This document shows positions 13,580 to 20,787 of a DNA stretch of 20,787 bases, in pieces. The notes beneath the pieces are model-generated. The model worked only from the letters and a program-made list of their open reading frames with translations, had not been told where the DNA came from and did not search any database. Within the stretch, counting starts at the first letter, position 1. Each line of letters opens with the position of its first letter. The position numbers and the translations under genes are program-made. This DNA is from Planctomycetaceae bacterium (lineage in GTDB: Bacteria; Planctomycetota; Phycisphaerae; SM23-33): positions 1 to 20,787 of the forward strand of contig JAJFVE010000009.1 in assembly GCA_021371965.1 (NCBI GenBank), read 5' to 3'.

Positions 13580-14335
13580 ATGGCGACAACAATGAAACGC
13601 AAAGTTGTGAAGATCGACGAGGACAAGTGCGACGGCTGCGGGCTGTGCGTGCCGAGCTGTGCCGAGGGCGCGATCGTGATCGTCGACGGCAAGGCGCGGC
13701 TGGTGGCCGACAACCTCTGCGACGGGCTGGGCAACTGCCTGGGCAAATGCCCCAAAGACGCCATCACCGTCGAAGAGCGCGAGGCCGACGAGTTCGACGA
13801 GGACGCCGTCGTGCAGCACAAGCATCGCCTGGCGGCCCATAACGCCCCTCGCAGCTTTGCCCAAGCGCTGCATGGCGGCGGCGGGTGCCCGGGAACCCGC
13901 ATGCGGACCTTCCGCAAGCCCGCCGCGCCCAGCGAAGCGCCGGCGACCGGGGCGGCGCAGTCGCAGCTTGGCCACTGGCCGGTGCAGTTGTCGCTGGTGC
14001 CGCCGCAGGGGGCGATCTGGCAGGACGCCGACGTGCTGATCGCGGCCGACTGCGTGCCCTTTGCGATGGCGGACTTTCACGGCCGCCTGCTGGCGGGCAA
14101 GAGCCTGGCGATCGGCTGCCCGAAGCTGGACGATGTCGAGACGTATGTCGAGAAGCTCACATACATCTTCGCCAACAACCCGATCCGCTCGGTCACGGTG
14201 GCGCACATGGAGGTGCCGTGCTGCTTCGGCCTGCAGCACGCGGTGGAGCAGGCACTGGAAGCGGCGGGGCGAACCGATATTGAACTACATGAAGTTGAAG
14301 TGGCCGTCGACGGAACGGCGACGGTCAAGAGCTGA
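13580..14335 (+). CDS. Hcp-associated 4Fe-4S ferredoxin-like protein
   Basis: A 251-residue iron-sulphur protein, probably cytoplasmic and likely an electron donor or partner to the hybrid cluster protein encoded downstream. The N-terminal domain has one complete cluster motif, Cys17-xx-Cys20-xx-Cys23-xxx-Cys27. A second motif is Cys47-x5-Cys53-xxx-Cys57-Pro, in which the usual second cysteine is Leu50 (CDGLGNC), so its cluster may be 3Fe-4S, oddly ligated or absent. A distinctive C-terminal half follows a GGGGCPGTRMR motif (Cys103) and has AADCVPFAMADFH (Cys158), AIGCPKLD (Cys180) and MEVPCCFG (Cys214-Cys215), suggesting further metal or redox sites. ATG 13580 is preceded by AAGAGGA. It is the first gene of a three-gene operon, 4 bases before the next start. 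Confidence 0.88.
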   Translation: MATTMKRKVVKIDEDKCDGCGLCVPSCAEGAIVIVDGKARLVADNLCDGLGNCLGKCPKDAITVEEREADEFDEDAVVQHKHRLAAHNAPRSFAQALHGGGGCPGTRMRTFRKPAAPSEAPATGAAQSQLGHWPVQLSLVPPQGAIWQDADVLIAADCVPFAMADFHGRLLAGKSLAIGCPKLDDVETYVEKLTYIFANNPIRSVTVAHMEVPCCFGLQHAVEQALEAAGRTDIELHEVEVAVDGTATVKS

Positions 14336-14339
14336 GGCG

Positions 14340-14639
14340 ATGGATGAAGCGACTTACCAAAAGCAGGAGCGGATTCTTCGGCGGTTCATCGAACTGTACT
14401 GCCGGAAGAACCACCGCGGCAGCGAAGGGCTTTGCGGCGAATGTTCAGACCTGCTGGCGTATGCCAGAGAACGTCTGGCCCGCTGCCCGCTGGACCCCAA
14501 GCCTAAATGCAAAACTTGTAAGGTGCATTGTTATCAGCCGCCGCAGCGCCAGCGTATTGCCGATGTCATGCGGTTCTCAGGCATACACTTCGTTAAGCGT
14601 GGACGGCTGGATTGGTTATTGAGATATTTCTTAAGCTGA
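14340..14639 (+). CDS. ygbA: YgbA_NO-family (nitrous oxide-stimulated promoter) protein
   Basis: A 99-residue Cys/His-rich protein matching the family of E. coli YgbA, a gene induced by nitric oxide. Seen in order: IELYCRKNH (Cys21, His25), GLCGECSDLLAYARERLARC (Cys32, Cys35, Cys49), KCKTCKVHCYQP (Cys57, Cys60, His63, Cys64) and RIADVMRFSG. The residues could bind iron-sulphur or zinc; the biochemical role of the family is not known to me. The ATG at 14340 has GAGG just upstream and lies 4 bases past the ferredoxin stop. The hcp start is 47 bases further on. The position between two nitrosative-stress genes strongly supports the call. The symbol is by family resemblance. Confidence 0.9.
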   Translation: MDEATYQKQERILRRFIELYCRKNHRGSEGLCGECSDLLAYARERLARCPLDPKPKCKTCKVHCYQPPQRQRIADVMRFSGIHFVKRGRLDWLLRYFLS

Positions 14640-14686
14640 GCTGTCGGTCGAAGCCGGCGGCCGAACCCAACGCGAAGGAGTCAGTG

Positions 14687-16327
14687 ATGACGGCAGTTGA
14701 GCAGATGTTCTGCTTCCAGTGTGAGCAGACAGCCAATGGAAAAGGATGCACCCGCATGGGCGTCTGCGGCAAAGACGCCGTAGTCGCCGGCCTTCAGGAC
14801 GAGCTGATGGAAGCCGTCAAGGGCATCGGCCTTTATGCCGACGCGGCCGCCAAGCTTGGCGCCCGGGACCGCGCGATCGACGTCTTCGTGGTGCAGGCGC
14901 TGTTCACCACGCTGACCAACGTGAACTTCGATCCCCAGCGCGTGCAGGACTTCGTCTCGCAGGCGGCGGCCGTCGCCGCCAAGGCCAAGGCGATGTACGA
15001 AAAGGCCGCCAAAGCCGCCGGCCAGACGCCCCAGGACATGAAGGTGCGCACGCCGTCCAACGGCGCGCCGATCATCCTGCGCCGCAAGGCCGAGCAGGGC
15101 GACGACATCACCAGCCTGCAGGAACTGCTGACGTACGGGCTCAAAGGCATGGCCGCCTACGCCGACCACGCCCAGATCCTCGGCCAGGAAGACCCGGCTG
15201 TGTACGCGTACATCCACCACGCGCTGGCGGTATTGGCGCGGCGTGAGGCGTCGGCTGCAGATCTTACGGGCGAGGCTCTCAAGTGCGGCGAGGTGAACAT
15301 CCGCGCGATGGAGCTGCTCGACGCGGCCAACACCGGAGCATACGGCCATCCCGAGCCGACCAGCGTCCGCGTCACGCCGATCGCCGGCAAGTGCATCGTC
15401 GTCAGCGGGCACGACCTCAAGGACCTGCACGACCTGCTCGTCCAGACGCAGGGCAAGGGCATCAACGTCTACACGCATGGTGAGATGCTGCCGTGCCTGG
15501 CGTACCCGGCCCTGAAGAAGTTCAAGCACCTGGTGGGCAACTACGGCGGGGCCTGGCAGGACCAGGCCAAGGAGTTCGACGCCTTCCCCGGCGCGATCCT
15601 GATGACCACCAACTGCATCCAGAAACCGCGCGACACGTACAAGGCCCGCATCTTCACCAGCGGCGTGGTCGCCTGGCCGGGCGTGACGCACATCGCCGCC
15701 AAGGCCGACGGCTCGAAGGATTTCACGCCGGTGATCCAGGCCGCGCTGGCCCAGCCGGGATTCGCCGCAGCCGAGCCGGAAAAGACCATCATGGTCGGCT
15801 TCGCGCGTAACGCCGTGCTGTCGGTTGCCGGTGCGGTGATCGACGCGGTCAAGGCCGGCAAGATCCGCCACTTCTTCCTCATCGGCGGCTGCGACGGCGC
15901 CAAGCCCGGGCGCAACTACTACACCGACTTCGCCCAGGCGGTTCCTCAGGACTGCGTGATCTTGACGCTGGCGTGCGGCAAGTACCGCTTCAACAAGCTG
16001 CCCTTCGGCGACATCGGGGGCATCCCGCGCCTGCTGGACGTGGGGCAGTGCAACGATTCGTACTCGGCCGTGCAGATCGCCGTCGCGCTGGCCAAGGCCT
16101 TCGGCGTCGGCGTCAATGACCTGCCGCTGAGCCTGGTGCTGAGCTGGTACGAGCAGAAGGCCTGCGTGATCCTGCTGAGCCTGCTGAGCCTGGGCATCAA
16201 GAATATCCGGCTTGGACCAACGCTGCCGGCGTTCGTGACGCCCAACGTGCTCAAGGTCCTGGTGGACAACTTCAACATCATGCCCACCACGACGGCGAAG
16301 GACGATCTGGCGGCGATCCTGAAATAG
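14687..16327 (+). CDS. hcp: Hybrid cluster protein (hydroxylamine/NO reductase)
   Basis: A 546-residue cytoplasmic enzyme of the Hcp family, which reduces NO to N2O or hydroxylamine to ammonia and relieves nitrosative stress in anaerobes. The N-terminal cluster motif is Cys9-xx-Cys12-x8-Cys21-x5-Cys27, the spacing of the 4Fe-4S class rather than the enterobacterial 2Fe-2S class. All hybrid-cluster ligands known from the Desulfovibrio enzyme have counterparts: His242, Glu266 (HGEMLPC), Cys310 (TTNCIQKP), Cys402 (GGCDGAKPGRNYYTDFA; the persulphide position), Cys430 (LACGKYRFNK), Cys455 (GQCNDS), Glu489 and Lys491 (WYEQKA). The ATG at 14687 has AAGGAG 6 bases upstream. It closes the operon and is followed by a strong intrinsic terminator. 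Intact and probably active. Confidence 0.97.
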   Translation: MTAVEQMFCFQCEQTANGKGCTRMGVCGKDAVVAGLQDELMEAVKGIGLYADAAAKLGARDRAIDVFVVQALFTTLTNVNFDPQRVQDFVSQAAAVAAKAKAMYEKAAKAAGQTPQDMKVRTPSNGAPIILRRKAEQGDDITSLQELLTYGLKGMAAYADHAQILGQEDPAVYAYIHHALAVLARREASAADLTGEALKCGEVNIRAMELLDAANTGAYGHPEPTSVRVTPIAGKCIVVSGHDLKDLHDLLVQTQGKGINVYTHGEMLPCLAYPALKKFKHLVGNYGGAWQDQAKEFDAFPGAILMTTNCIQKPRDTYKARIFTSGVVAWPGVTHIAAKADGSKDFTPVIQAALAQPGFAAAEPEKTIMVGFARNAVLSVAGAVIDAVKAGKIRHFFLIGGCDGAKPGRNYYTDFAQAVPQDCVILTLACGKYRFNKLPFGDIGGIPRLLDVGQCNDSYSAVQIAVALAKAFGVGVNDLPLSLVLSWYEQKACVILLSLLSLGIKNIRLGPTLPAFVTPNVLKVLVDNFNIMPTTTAKDDLAAILK

Positions 16328-16346
16328 TCGAACGTGTTTGTTGTAG

Positions 16347-16391
16347 CGTGCAGGGCCTGTCAGCAGTGGCAGGCCCTGCACGTTTGTTCTT
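16347..16391 (+). terminator. Rho-independent terminator of the hcp operon
   Basis: A perfect 13-bp stem pairs CGTGCAGGGCCTG (16347-16359) with CAGGCCCTGCACG (16370-16382) around a 10-base loop, followed by the T-rich TTTGTTCTT. It begins 19 bases after the hcp stop codon. Confidence 0.88.
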
Positions 16392-16403
16392 GGGAAAAGA
16401 ACT

Positions 16404-16553
16404 CACCACAGAGGCACAGAGAAAAGCGAGAGAAACAGTTGGGGATGAAGAAGACTTCCTTCAACCTATTGAGTTGGGGAAGAAACTGCTAATCGTCCCA
16501 AGCGGCGGAGTTTCCCCTCCCTGTCATCTCTGCGCCCTCTGAGCCTCTGTGGT
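16404..16553. repeat. Miniature inverted-repeat element between convergent genes
   Basis: The ends ACCACAGAGGC (16405-16415) and GCCTCTGTGGT (16543-16553) are perfect inverted repeats of 11 bases, with weaker pairing inward (CACAGAGA against TCTCTG). About 127 bases of AT-richer, non-coding DNA lie between. It fills the gap between the hcp terminator and the 3' end of the GT4 gene at 16559. Related wording occurs at 8944 and 20297. Confidence 0.6.
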
Positions 16554-16558
16554 ACGTT

Positions 16559-17782
16559 TCAGAATTCCAGCGGCAGGACAACGCCTTTACCGGATTTCTG
16601 CGACGCTCGGGCGAGTTGGTACGCCTGGTTGTACTGCTCGGCGACGACATCCCAGGAGACGACGGTCTCCAGGTATTCCTTGAGCTTGGTGCCCAGGCGC
16701 ATGCGCATCTGTTCGTTGCAGCACATCTCGATGACGTGCTGTTTGAGCATGTCCTTGGTGGTGAACAGCAGCCCGCCGCCGCTCTCGAGGGTCTGGGCGG
16801 TCAGGCCTTCCATCGGGGCGGTGGTGATGTACGGTTTGTTGAGCGAGATGATCCGCGCCAGCGTGCCCGACTGCGTCTCGTCGGTGCTGGGCAGCACGAT
16901 GAAATCGCACACGGCCATCATCTTATAGTACACCTCGCCGCGCGGGACGAACTCGTAGTAGTGGGCCAGGCCCTTCTTCTCCAGCAGTTGCACCTGGCTC
17001 TTGTACTTTTCGTAATCGTTCTTGTGGTGCGGGTCGCGCATGGCCCCGGCGGCCAGCAGGTCCCAGTCTTCGCCCGTGCGCTGGCGGACGATCTCGGCGA
17101 TCTCCTCCCACATGCTGGTGAGAATGTCCCAGCGTTTGTTGGACTGGATCCACCCGATCAGCCCCACCAGGTGCGGGCCCAGACCGACGTTGTCGAGCTT
17201 GAGCTCCTTGCGCAGCTCCACCACCTGCGCCAGCGTGCTGGCCATGCCCGGCATCGCCCCATGCGGCACGACCATGATGTTCAGCGGCGTGGGCCAGCCG
17301 TGGCCGGTGAAGTTCCAGTCCAGGCGCCACTTCTGGTAGTGGCACTTGAAGAGCACCACGTTGACGCGGTGGCACATCTTGAAGATGAAGTCCGACTCGA
17401 ACTCCGTCATGCGCCCGTGCACGGTGTGCGGCTCGATGACCGTGGGCAGGTCGGCCATGGCGTCGAGCAGGTCCAGCAGCCCCTCGTTGCCGTCGCCGTG
17501 CCCTCGCTCGTCGAGGTATTCGTAAATGCCGTACTCGTGCTCGACGTGCACGGCGTAGGGGCGCAGCTTATGCACCTGCTCGGCGACGCTCTTCCACCAG
17601 TTGCGGCGCGTCAGGTCAATGATCGGAATGACGCCCTCGCCCGCGCCGTCGGTGTGGCTGATGACCAGCACCTCGCGCCCGGGGTTGTGCTTCTGGATCG
17701 CCGCCCGGGCTTCCTCGGCAAAGGTGCCGATCCCGCAAAGCCGGGGCGGGTAACTGCTGATCATCACTATGGGCTGAGGCAT
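16559..17782 (-). CDS. GT4-type glycosyltransferase
   Basis: A 407-residue cytoplasmic GT-B glycosyltransferase resembling family 4. The N-terminal domain opens MISSYPPRLCGIGTFAEEA and carries VHVEHEYGIYEY. The linker region has VPHGAMPG, the donor-binding domain starts near HLVGLIGWIQSNKRWDIL, and the acceptor/phosphate region is LPSTDETQSGTLARIISLNK. The first two motifs closely parallel those of the neighbouring larger protein (PRQCGIATFAANL, VQHEYGIYGG), so the two are paralogues. Donor and acceptor are not shown by the sequence. The ATG lies one base after the TAA of the upstream gene (TAAcATG), indicating translational coupling. The 3' end abuts a miniature repeat element. Length is normal. 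Confidence 0.85.
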   Translation of the reverse strand: MPQPIVMISSYPPRLCGIGTFAEEARAAIQKHNPGREVLVISHTDGAGEGVIPIIDLTRRNWWKSVAEQVHKLRPYAVHVEHEYGIYEYLDERGHGDGNEGLLDLLDAMADLPTVIEPHTVHGRMTEFESDFIFKMCHRVNVVLFKCHYQKWRLDWNFTGHGWPTPLNIMVVPHGAMPGMASTLAQVVELRKELKLDNVGLGPHLVGLIGWIQSNKRWDILTSMWEEIAEIVRQRTGEDWDLLAAGAMRDPHHKNDYEKYKSQVQLLEKKGLAHYYEFVPRGEVYYKMMAVCDFIVLPSTDETQSGTLARIISLNKPYITTAPMEGLTAQTLESGGGLLFTTKDMLKQHVIEMCCNEQMRMRLGTKLKEYLETVVSWDVVAEQYNQAYQLARASQKSGKGVVLPLEF

Positions 17783-17783
17783 G

Positions 17784-20156
17784 TTAGCTCTGCTGGGCGC
17801 CGACGACGGCCTGCGTGGCCTTGATCGGGCGCGATAGCGGGCGCTCGAGGGATTTCTCCGGCGGGAGCTGGCCCATGGTTAGTTCCATCTGCAATTCATG
17901 CATCGACAACAGGCTGAGCAGCCAGGCCAGCGTGCTTTCCGCTCCCTGGTTTTCGTTGACGCGATCGGGGTGCAGCCCGTCGCGACATCCTCCGGTGGTG
18001 AAATCGTACAGCGGGCGCCGCAGGTCGTTGTCGCCGAGAAACCAGTTGAACGCCTTGCGGGCCTGTTCCGTCCAATAGCTGTCTCGAGTGATATGATACG
18101 CTTCGATGCAGGCGTCTACAAGGGCACACGCTTCGACGGGCTGCTGGTCGAACTGCGCCCGCGGACCGTTGCGATTATGCCAGCCGCTGGTGCCTACCAG
18201 CGAGAGGAACCCCTGCGGGCTGGTCTGCACCTCCAGCAGCCAGGCCAGGACGCGTTTGCCCAGGTCGATCATGTCGCCGCGCGGGATCCACTTGCCGGCC
18301 ATCAGCAGCGCGTGAGGCAGCTTGGCGTTGGAGTACGTCAGCATCTCCTCGCACCAGGGCCAGTCGTCGGACATGTTGGCCAGGAACTGGCTGGTCAAAC
18401 GTTCGGCCAGGTGCGCGCGGATGCGGCGTGCCTCGCTGTCGCCGCCGAATCGCCGCAGATACTCCTGGATCCCGACGATGGCATACGCCCAGGCCCGCGG
18501 CGACTCGATCGTCTCGATCGGGCGCATCGCCTGCGAAAAGAGACGCGTCGCCAGGGCGATGGTGGACTGGTGCGGCGCCAGCGCCACGGCCGAACCCAGC
18601 GCCCACAGCGCCCGCGCGTGCGAGTCGTCGCTGCCGGTCTCCTCCGTGAAGCGGCGGTCGTAGGTCATGAAGTTTCGGAATCGCCCGGTTTCCTCGTTCA
18701 TCGCGTGGGTCAGGAACGCCAGGTAGGTCTGCATCAGCGGCAGGATCGTAGCGTTGTGGAAGAGGCTCCAGTGCTGCAGCGTCACGATCAGCGCCCGAGC
18801 GTTGTCGTCGGTGCAGTAGCCCTCGTTGCGGTTGGGCGTGGAGTACGTGGCGTGCTGGAGCATCCCGGTGTCGTCGGTCATGGCGTGCAGGTGGCGCAGG
18901 TCCGGCTCGGGCAGGTCGTCGGTGCGCACCTCGCCGTCGGCCGCGGCGCGGTCGGCGAAAAGCACCGCCGACTGCGAGCGCTGGATCCACGACTCTTGGG
19001 CCTGGGCGAACAGGTCCAGGTAGTCCTGGGCGACGCGTTTCCAGACCATCTTGCGGCAGTAGGTATACGCCCGCTTGCGGATGGCGTGGCGGGCGGTCTC
19101 GTTGTCGAGCAGGTCGTTGATCTGCTCGGCGATGGCGTGGCTGTCGCGGAAGGGCACCAGCCTGCCGCGCTCCTCGGCCAGCAGTTCCGTCGCGTACCAG
19201 TAGGGGGTGGAGATGGTGGCCTTGCCGGTGCCCATGGCGTACGCCAGCGTGCCCGAGGTGATCTGGGCCTCGCTGAGGTAGGGCGTGACGTACAGGTCGG
19301 CCACGCCCAGGAACTCGCAGAGCTCCTCGATGTTGACGAAGCGGTTCTGAAACATGACATTGTCGTCGACGCCCAGCTCGTGCACGCGGCGGGCCAAAGC
19401 GTTGCGATATTCCTCGCCGCTCTCGCGCTTCACGTGCGGGTGCGTGGCGCCCAGGATGATGTAGATTGCGTCGGGATGGTTGGCGACGACCTCGGGCAGG
19501 GCGTCGATGACGTACTCGATGCCCTTGCCCGGCGAGAGCAGGCCGAACGTCAGGATCACGCGGCGGCCTTCCACGCCGAACTGGTCCTTGTAGTAGTTGG
19601 GGTCGATGAACGGCACGTCCGGGATACCGTGAGGGATCGTCACGATCTTGCTGTCGGGGACGCCGTACACGTCGTGCAGAATCTCGTGGGCGATGTCGCT
19701 CATCACCACCAGCCGCTCACACAACCGCGAGAGCTCCTGGAGCACCAGGTGCTGCTGATCGGACGGCGTCTTGAGCACCGTATGCAGCGTCGCCACCAGC
19801 GGCCGCCGGATACGCTTGAGCGTGGCCAGCACGTGAGCGCCGCACGTGCCGCCGTAAATGCCGTATTCATGCTGCACGCAAACCACCGAGGGCTGGTTGA
19901 TGTTGAGATACTCCGCCGCCAGGCGATAGTCGGCCAACACCGTCTCGCGCACCTCGAACCGCACCCGCTGAGGATACGGATACCCCTCGGGCTTGTCGCT
20001 GACCGCCACCGTGAACACGTCCGATCCGGGCGGGCACAGTTCGGCGACGGCCTCGCAGAGGTTGGCCGCAAACGTCGCGATGCCGCACTGTCGGGGGATG
20101 TAGTCGCTCAGAAATGCAATCGTCGGTTTGTCATTTGAAGCTCGCAACGTGGCCAT
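17784..20156 (-). CDS. GT4 glycosyltransferase fused to an alpha/alpha-toroid domain
   Basis: A 790-residue two-domain protein. Residues ~10-390 form a GT-B glycosyltransferase of family 4 type: PRQCGIATFAANL (21-33), VQHEYGIYGG, IPHGIPDVPF, LTFGLLSPGKGIEYVIDAL (202-220) and SEAQITSGTLAYAMGTGK. From ~415 a second domain begins HLHAMTDDTGMLQHATYSTP and continues EGYCTDDNARALI, with repeated helical hairpins typical of (alpha/alpha)6 glycosidase-like folds, ending near 775. This arrangement suggests one chain that both adds and binds or trims sugar, or uses the toroid for acceptor binding. I chose ATG 20156, which has AAGGGA upstream and where homology starts; an in-frame extension to 20567 crosses the promoter region and is rejected. 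It leads a two-gene operon with the 407-residue paralogue and diverges from a GH65-type gene. Confidence 0.88.
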   Translation of the reverse strand: MATLRASNDKPTIAFLSDYIPRQCGIATFAANLCEAVAELCPPGSDVFTVAVSDKPEGYPYPQRVRFEVRETVLADYRLAAEYLNINQPSVVCVQHEYGIYGGTCGAHVLATLKRIRRPLVATLHTVLKTPSDQQHLVLQELSRLCERLVVMSDIAHEILHDVYGVPDSKIVTIPHGIPDVPFIDPNYYKDQFGVEGRRVILTFGLLSPGKGIEYVIDALPEVVANHPDAIYIILGATHPHVKRESGEEYRNALARRVHELGVDDNVMFQNRFVNIEELCEFLGVADLYVTPYLSEAQITSGTLAYAMGTGKATISTPYWYATELLAEERGRLVPFRDSHAIAEQINDLLDNETARHAIRKRAYTYCRKMVWKRVAQDYLDLFAQAQESWIQRSQSAVLFADRAAADGEVRTDDLPEPDLRHLHAMTDDTGMLQHATYSTPNRNEGYCTDDNARALIVTLQHWSLFHNATILPLMQTYLAFLTHAMNEETGRFRNFMTYDRRFTEETGSDDSHARALWALGSAVALAPHQSTIALATRLFSQAMRPIETIESPRAWAYAIVGIQEYLRRFGGDSEARRIRAHLAERLTSQFLANMSDDWPWCEEMLTYSNAKLPHALLMAGKWIPRGDMIDLGKRVLAWLLEVQTSPQGFLSLVGTSGWHNRNGPRAQFDQQPVEACALVDACIEAYHITRDSYWTEQARKAFNWFLGDNDLRRPLYDFTTGGCRDGLHPDRVNENQGAESTLAWLLSLLSMHELQMELTMGQLPPEKSLERPLSRPIKATQAVVGAQQS

Positions 20157-20448
20157 AAGTATCCCTTCATGAACATCCACACACCTTTGTATTTTAGACA
20201 AGCCGGTAGGGTTAAACCGGAAAGAGTGAATTTGTTCGCCCCGCCCGCGCGGCACCAGGCCGATGGGCACGCTCTTTGGGAGGGCCGCAGCTCTTTCACT
20301 CTGTGGTCTCTGTGTGCTTTGTGGCAAAGTCCAGAAAGTCTGGGCACACCCCGCTCTTTTGGGATTGCGAATTATCGTGTTCCGGATATCCTTGCCGCAT
20401 GTATAACTCGTCGCTGCAAGCCGACCGTCTTCATTAGGAGTCGTTACT
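20157..20448. other. Divergent promoter region between GT4 operon and GH65-type gene
   Basis: These 292 bases separate two starts. A TAAAAT near 20191-20196 (minus strand) could be the -10 of the GT operon, and TATAAC at 20402-20407 (plus strand) that of the GH65-type gene; neither has a convincing -35. The middle contains a reverse-oriented copy of the ACCACAAAG-type repeat (about 20297-20328). No gene is supported. Confidence 0.4.
20297..20328. repeat. Dispersed repeat, ACCACAAAG type, reverse orientation
   Basis: Reverse-complemented it reads TGCCACAAAGCACACAGAGA then CCACAGAG, resembling the repeat at 8944-8977 and the ends of the element at 16404-16553. Confidence 0.5.
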
Positions 20449-20787
20449 ATGGCCAAGATTCCGCAGAAGCATTTCGAAGTGCATCCCTGGCAGGTTGTCG
20501 AGCGCGGGTTCGACCCTTCGCACAGCCGCATCAGCGAGTCGATGTTCTGCCTGGCCAACGAGGCCATGGGCGTGCGCGGATATTTCGAGGAAGGCTACAG
20601 CGGCGCCACGCTGCTGGGCAGCTACTTCAACGGCCTCTTCGAAGAGATGGACGTCATCCACCCGCAGGTCTTCAAGGGCTTCCTGACGCGCACGAACTTC
20701 TCGGTCAACGCGGTGGACTGGCTGCACACGCGCATCAAGGTCGCCGGCGAGACGCTGGACCTGGCCCGCTCGAAGTTCTCCGACTTC
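20449..20787 (+). CDS. GH65-type glycoside phosphorylase, N-terminal part
   Basis: The first 113 residues of a larger protein cut by the window edge. HPWQVVERGFDPSHSRISES followed by MFCLANEAMGVRGYFEEGYS and LLGSYFNGLFEEMDV match the N-terminal beta-sandwich of family GH65 (maltose, trehalose, kojibiose or nigerose phosphorylases), where an ESxFxxxNxxxGxRG pattern and a YxNG pattern are typical. These enzymes split alpha-glucosides with phosphate; the catalytic domain is outside the window, so activity and specificity cannot be judged. The ATG at 20449 has GGAG 8 bases upstream. It is divergent from two glycosyltransferase genes, suggesting linked synthesis and turnover of an alpha-linked sugar. 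Confidence 0.85.
   Translation, partial: MAKIPQKHFEVHPWQVVERGFDPSHSRISESMFCLANEAMGVRGYFEEGYSGATLLGSYFNGLFEEMDVIHPQVFKGFLTRTNFSVNAVDWLHTRIKVAGETLDLARSKFSDF

Noticed and set aside
13023..13592. 189-codon minus-strand frame across the kinase-hcp intergenic region
   Set aside because: It starts inside the hcp leader, lacks a ribosome site and overlaps the kinase start. Only the repeat-derived TGMP/DAEAVR segment is interesting, and that is reported as a repeat.
14681..16381. 566-codon minus-strand open frame opposite hcp
   Set aside because: It is an antisense shadow with no domain; Hcp on the plus strand has all cluster ligands.
17898..20138. 746-codon plus-strand open frame opposite the GT4-toroid gene
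   Set aside because: Low-complexity Val/His/Gln-rich shadow with no recognisable motif, opposite an intact two-domain transferase.
20157..20567. N-terminal extension of the GT4-toroid gene
   Set aside because: It runs antisense through the divergent promoter and into the GH65-type gene; a good ribosome site and the homology start are at 20156.

Overview
The window is about 21 kb of mostly GC-rich DNA. It most resembles an anaerobic or facultative member of the Planctomycetota, perhaps Phycisphaerae. The reasons are lipoprotein-rich, densely packed genes, a four-helix-bundle (23S-IVS type) gene, an Hcp locus, and several families of short dispersed palindromes. One of those palindrome families is the kind that adds GVPPM/GVSPV/GRDAHAT-like peptide tails, which I associate with Planctomycetes. 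The assignment is inference; there is no rRNA or other marker gene in the window.

Layout. (1) 112-2873, minus strand: a coiled-coil membrane protein, two small lipoproteins (the second BamE/SmpA-like) and a UDP-GlcNAc 2-epimerase (wecB). (2) 2994-8135, plus strand: a three-gene ABC importer of the Fe(III)/FbpABC type (lipoprotein binding protein, fused double permease, ATPase). A ~770 bp cassette lies between permease and ATPase. It holds an antisense four-helix-bundle gene bracketed by inverted repeats. (3) 8261-9870: a Crp/Fnr regulator and a DedA membrane protein with a TTG start. (4) 10001-10866: the 3' remnant of a FecE/BtuD-type ABC ATPase gene, overlapped antisense by the tail of a lower-GC GT2 glycosyltransferase gene. 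(5) 11093-13048, minus strand: a PAS-PAS-HisKA_3-ATPase-receiver hybrid kinase with a good sigma70 promoter, a G-quadruplex-type tract in its leader, and two copies of a ~120-140 bp dispersed repeat flanking it. (6) 13580-16327: a nitrosative-stress operon of ferredoxin-like protein, YgbA_NO-family protein and hybrid cluster protein, ending in a strong intrinsic terminator. (7) 16559-20156, minus strand: two related GT4 glycosyltransferases, one with a C-terminal alpha/alpha-toroid domain. A GH65-type phosphorylase gene diverges from them and runs off the right edge.

How it fits together. The best-supported circuit is the hcp operon. A perfect TTGAC-N4-GTCAA palindrome is centred 41.5 bases before the start site predicted from a GATAAT -10 element, which is the class II activator geometry of Crp/Fnr proteins. 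The Crp/Fnr protein at 8261 carries the E-xx-S-R recognition-helix signature expected for TTGA half-sites and lacks Fnr-type N-terminal cluster cysteines, so an HcpR-like role is plausible. The palindrome lies at the edge of a dispersed repeat whose second copy carries a one-base-degenerate version, so the site may have been recruited from a repeat.

The most unusual structures are the inverted-repeat/four-helix-bundle cassette splitting the ABC operon, the frame-preserving dispersed repeat around the kinase, and the recombination junction at about 10135. No tRNA, rRNA, CRISPR array, transposase or integrase was recognised.
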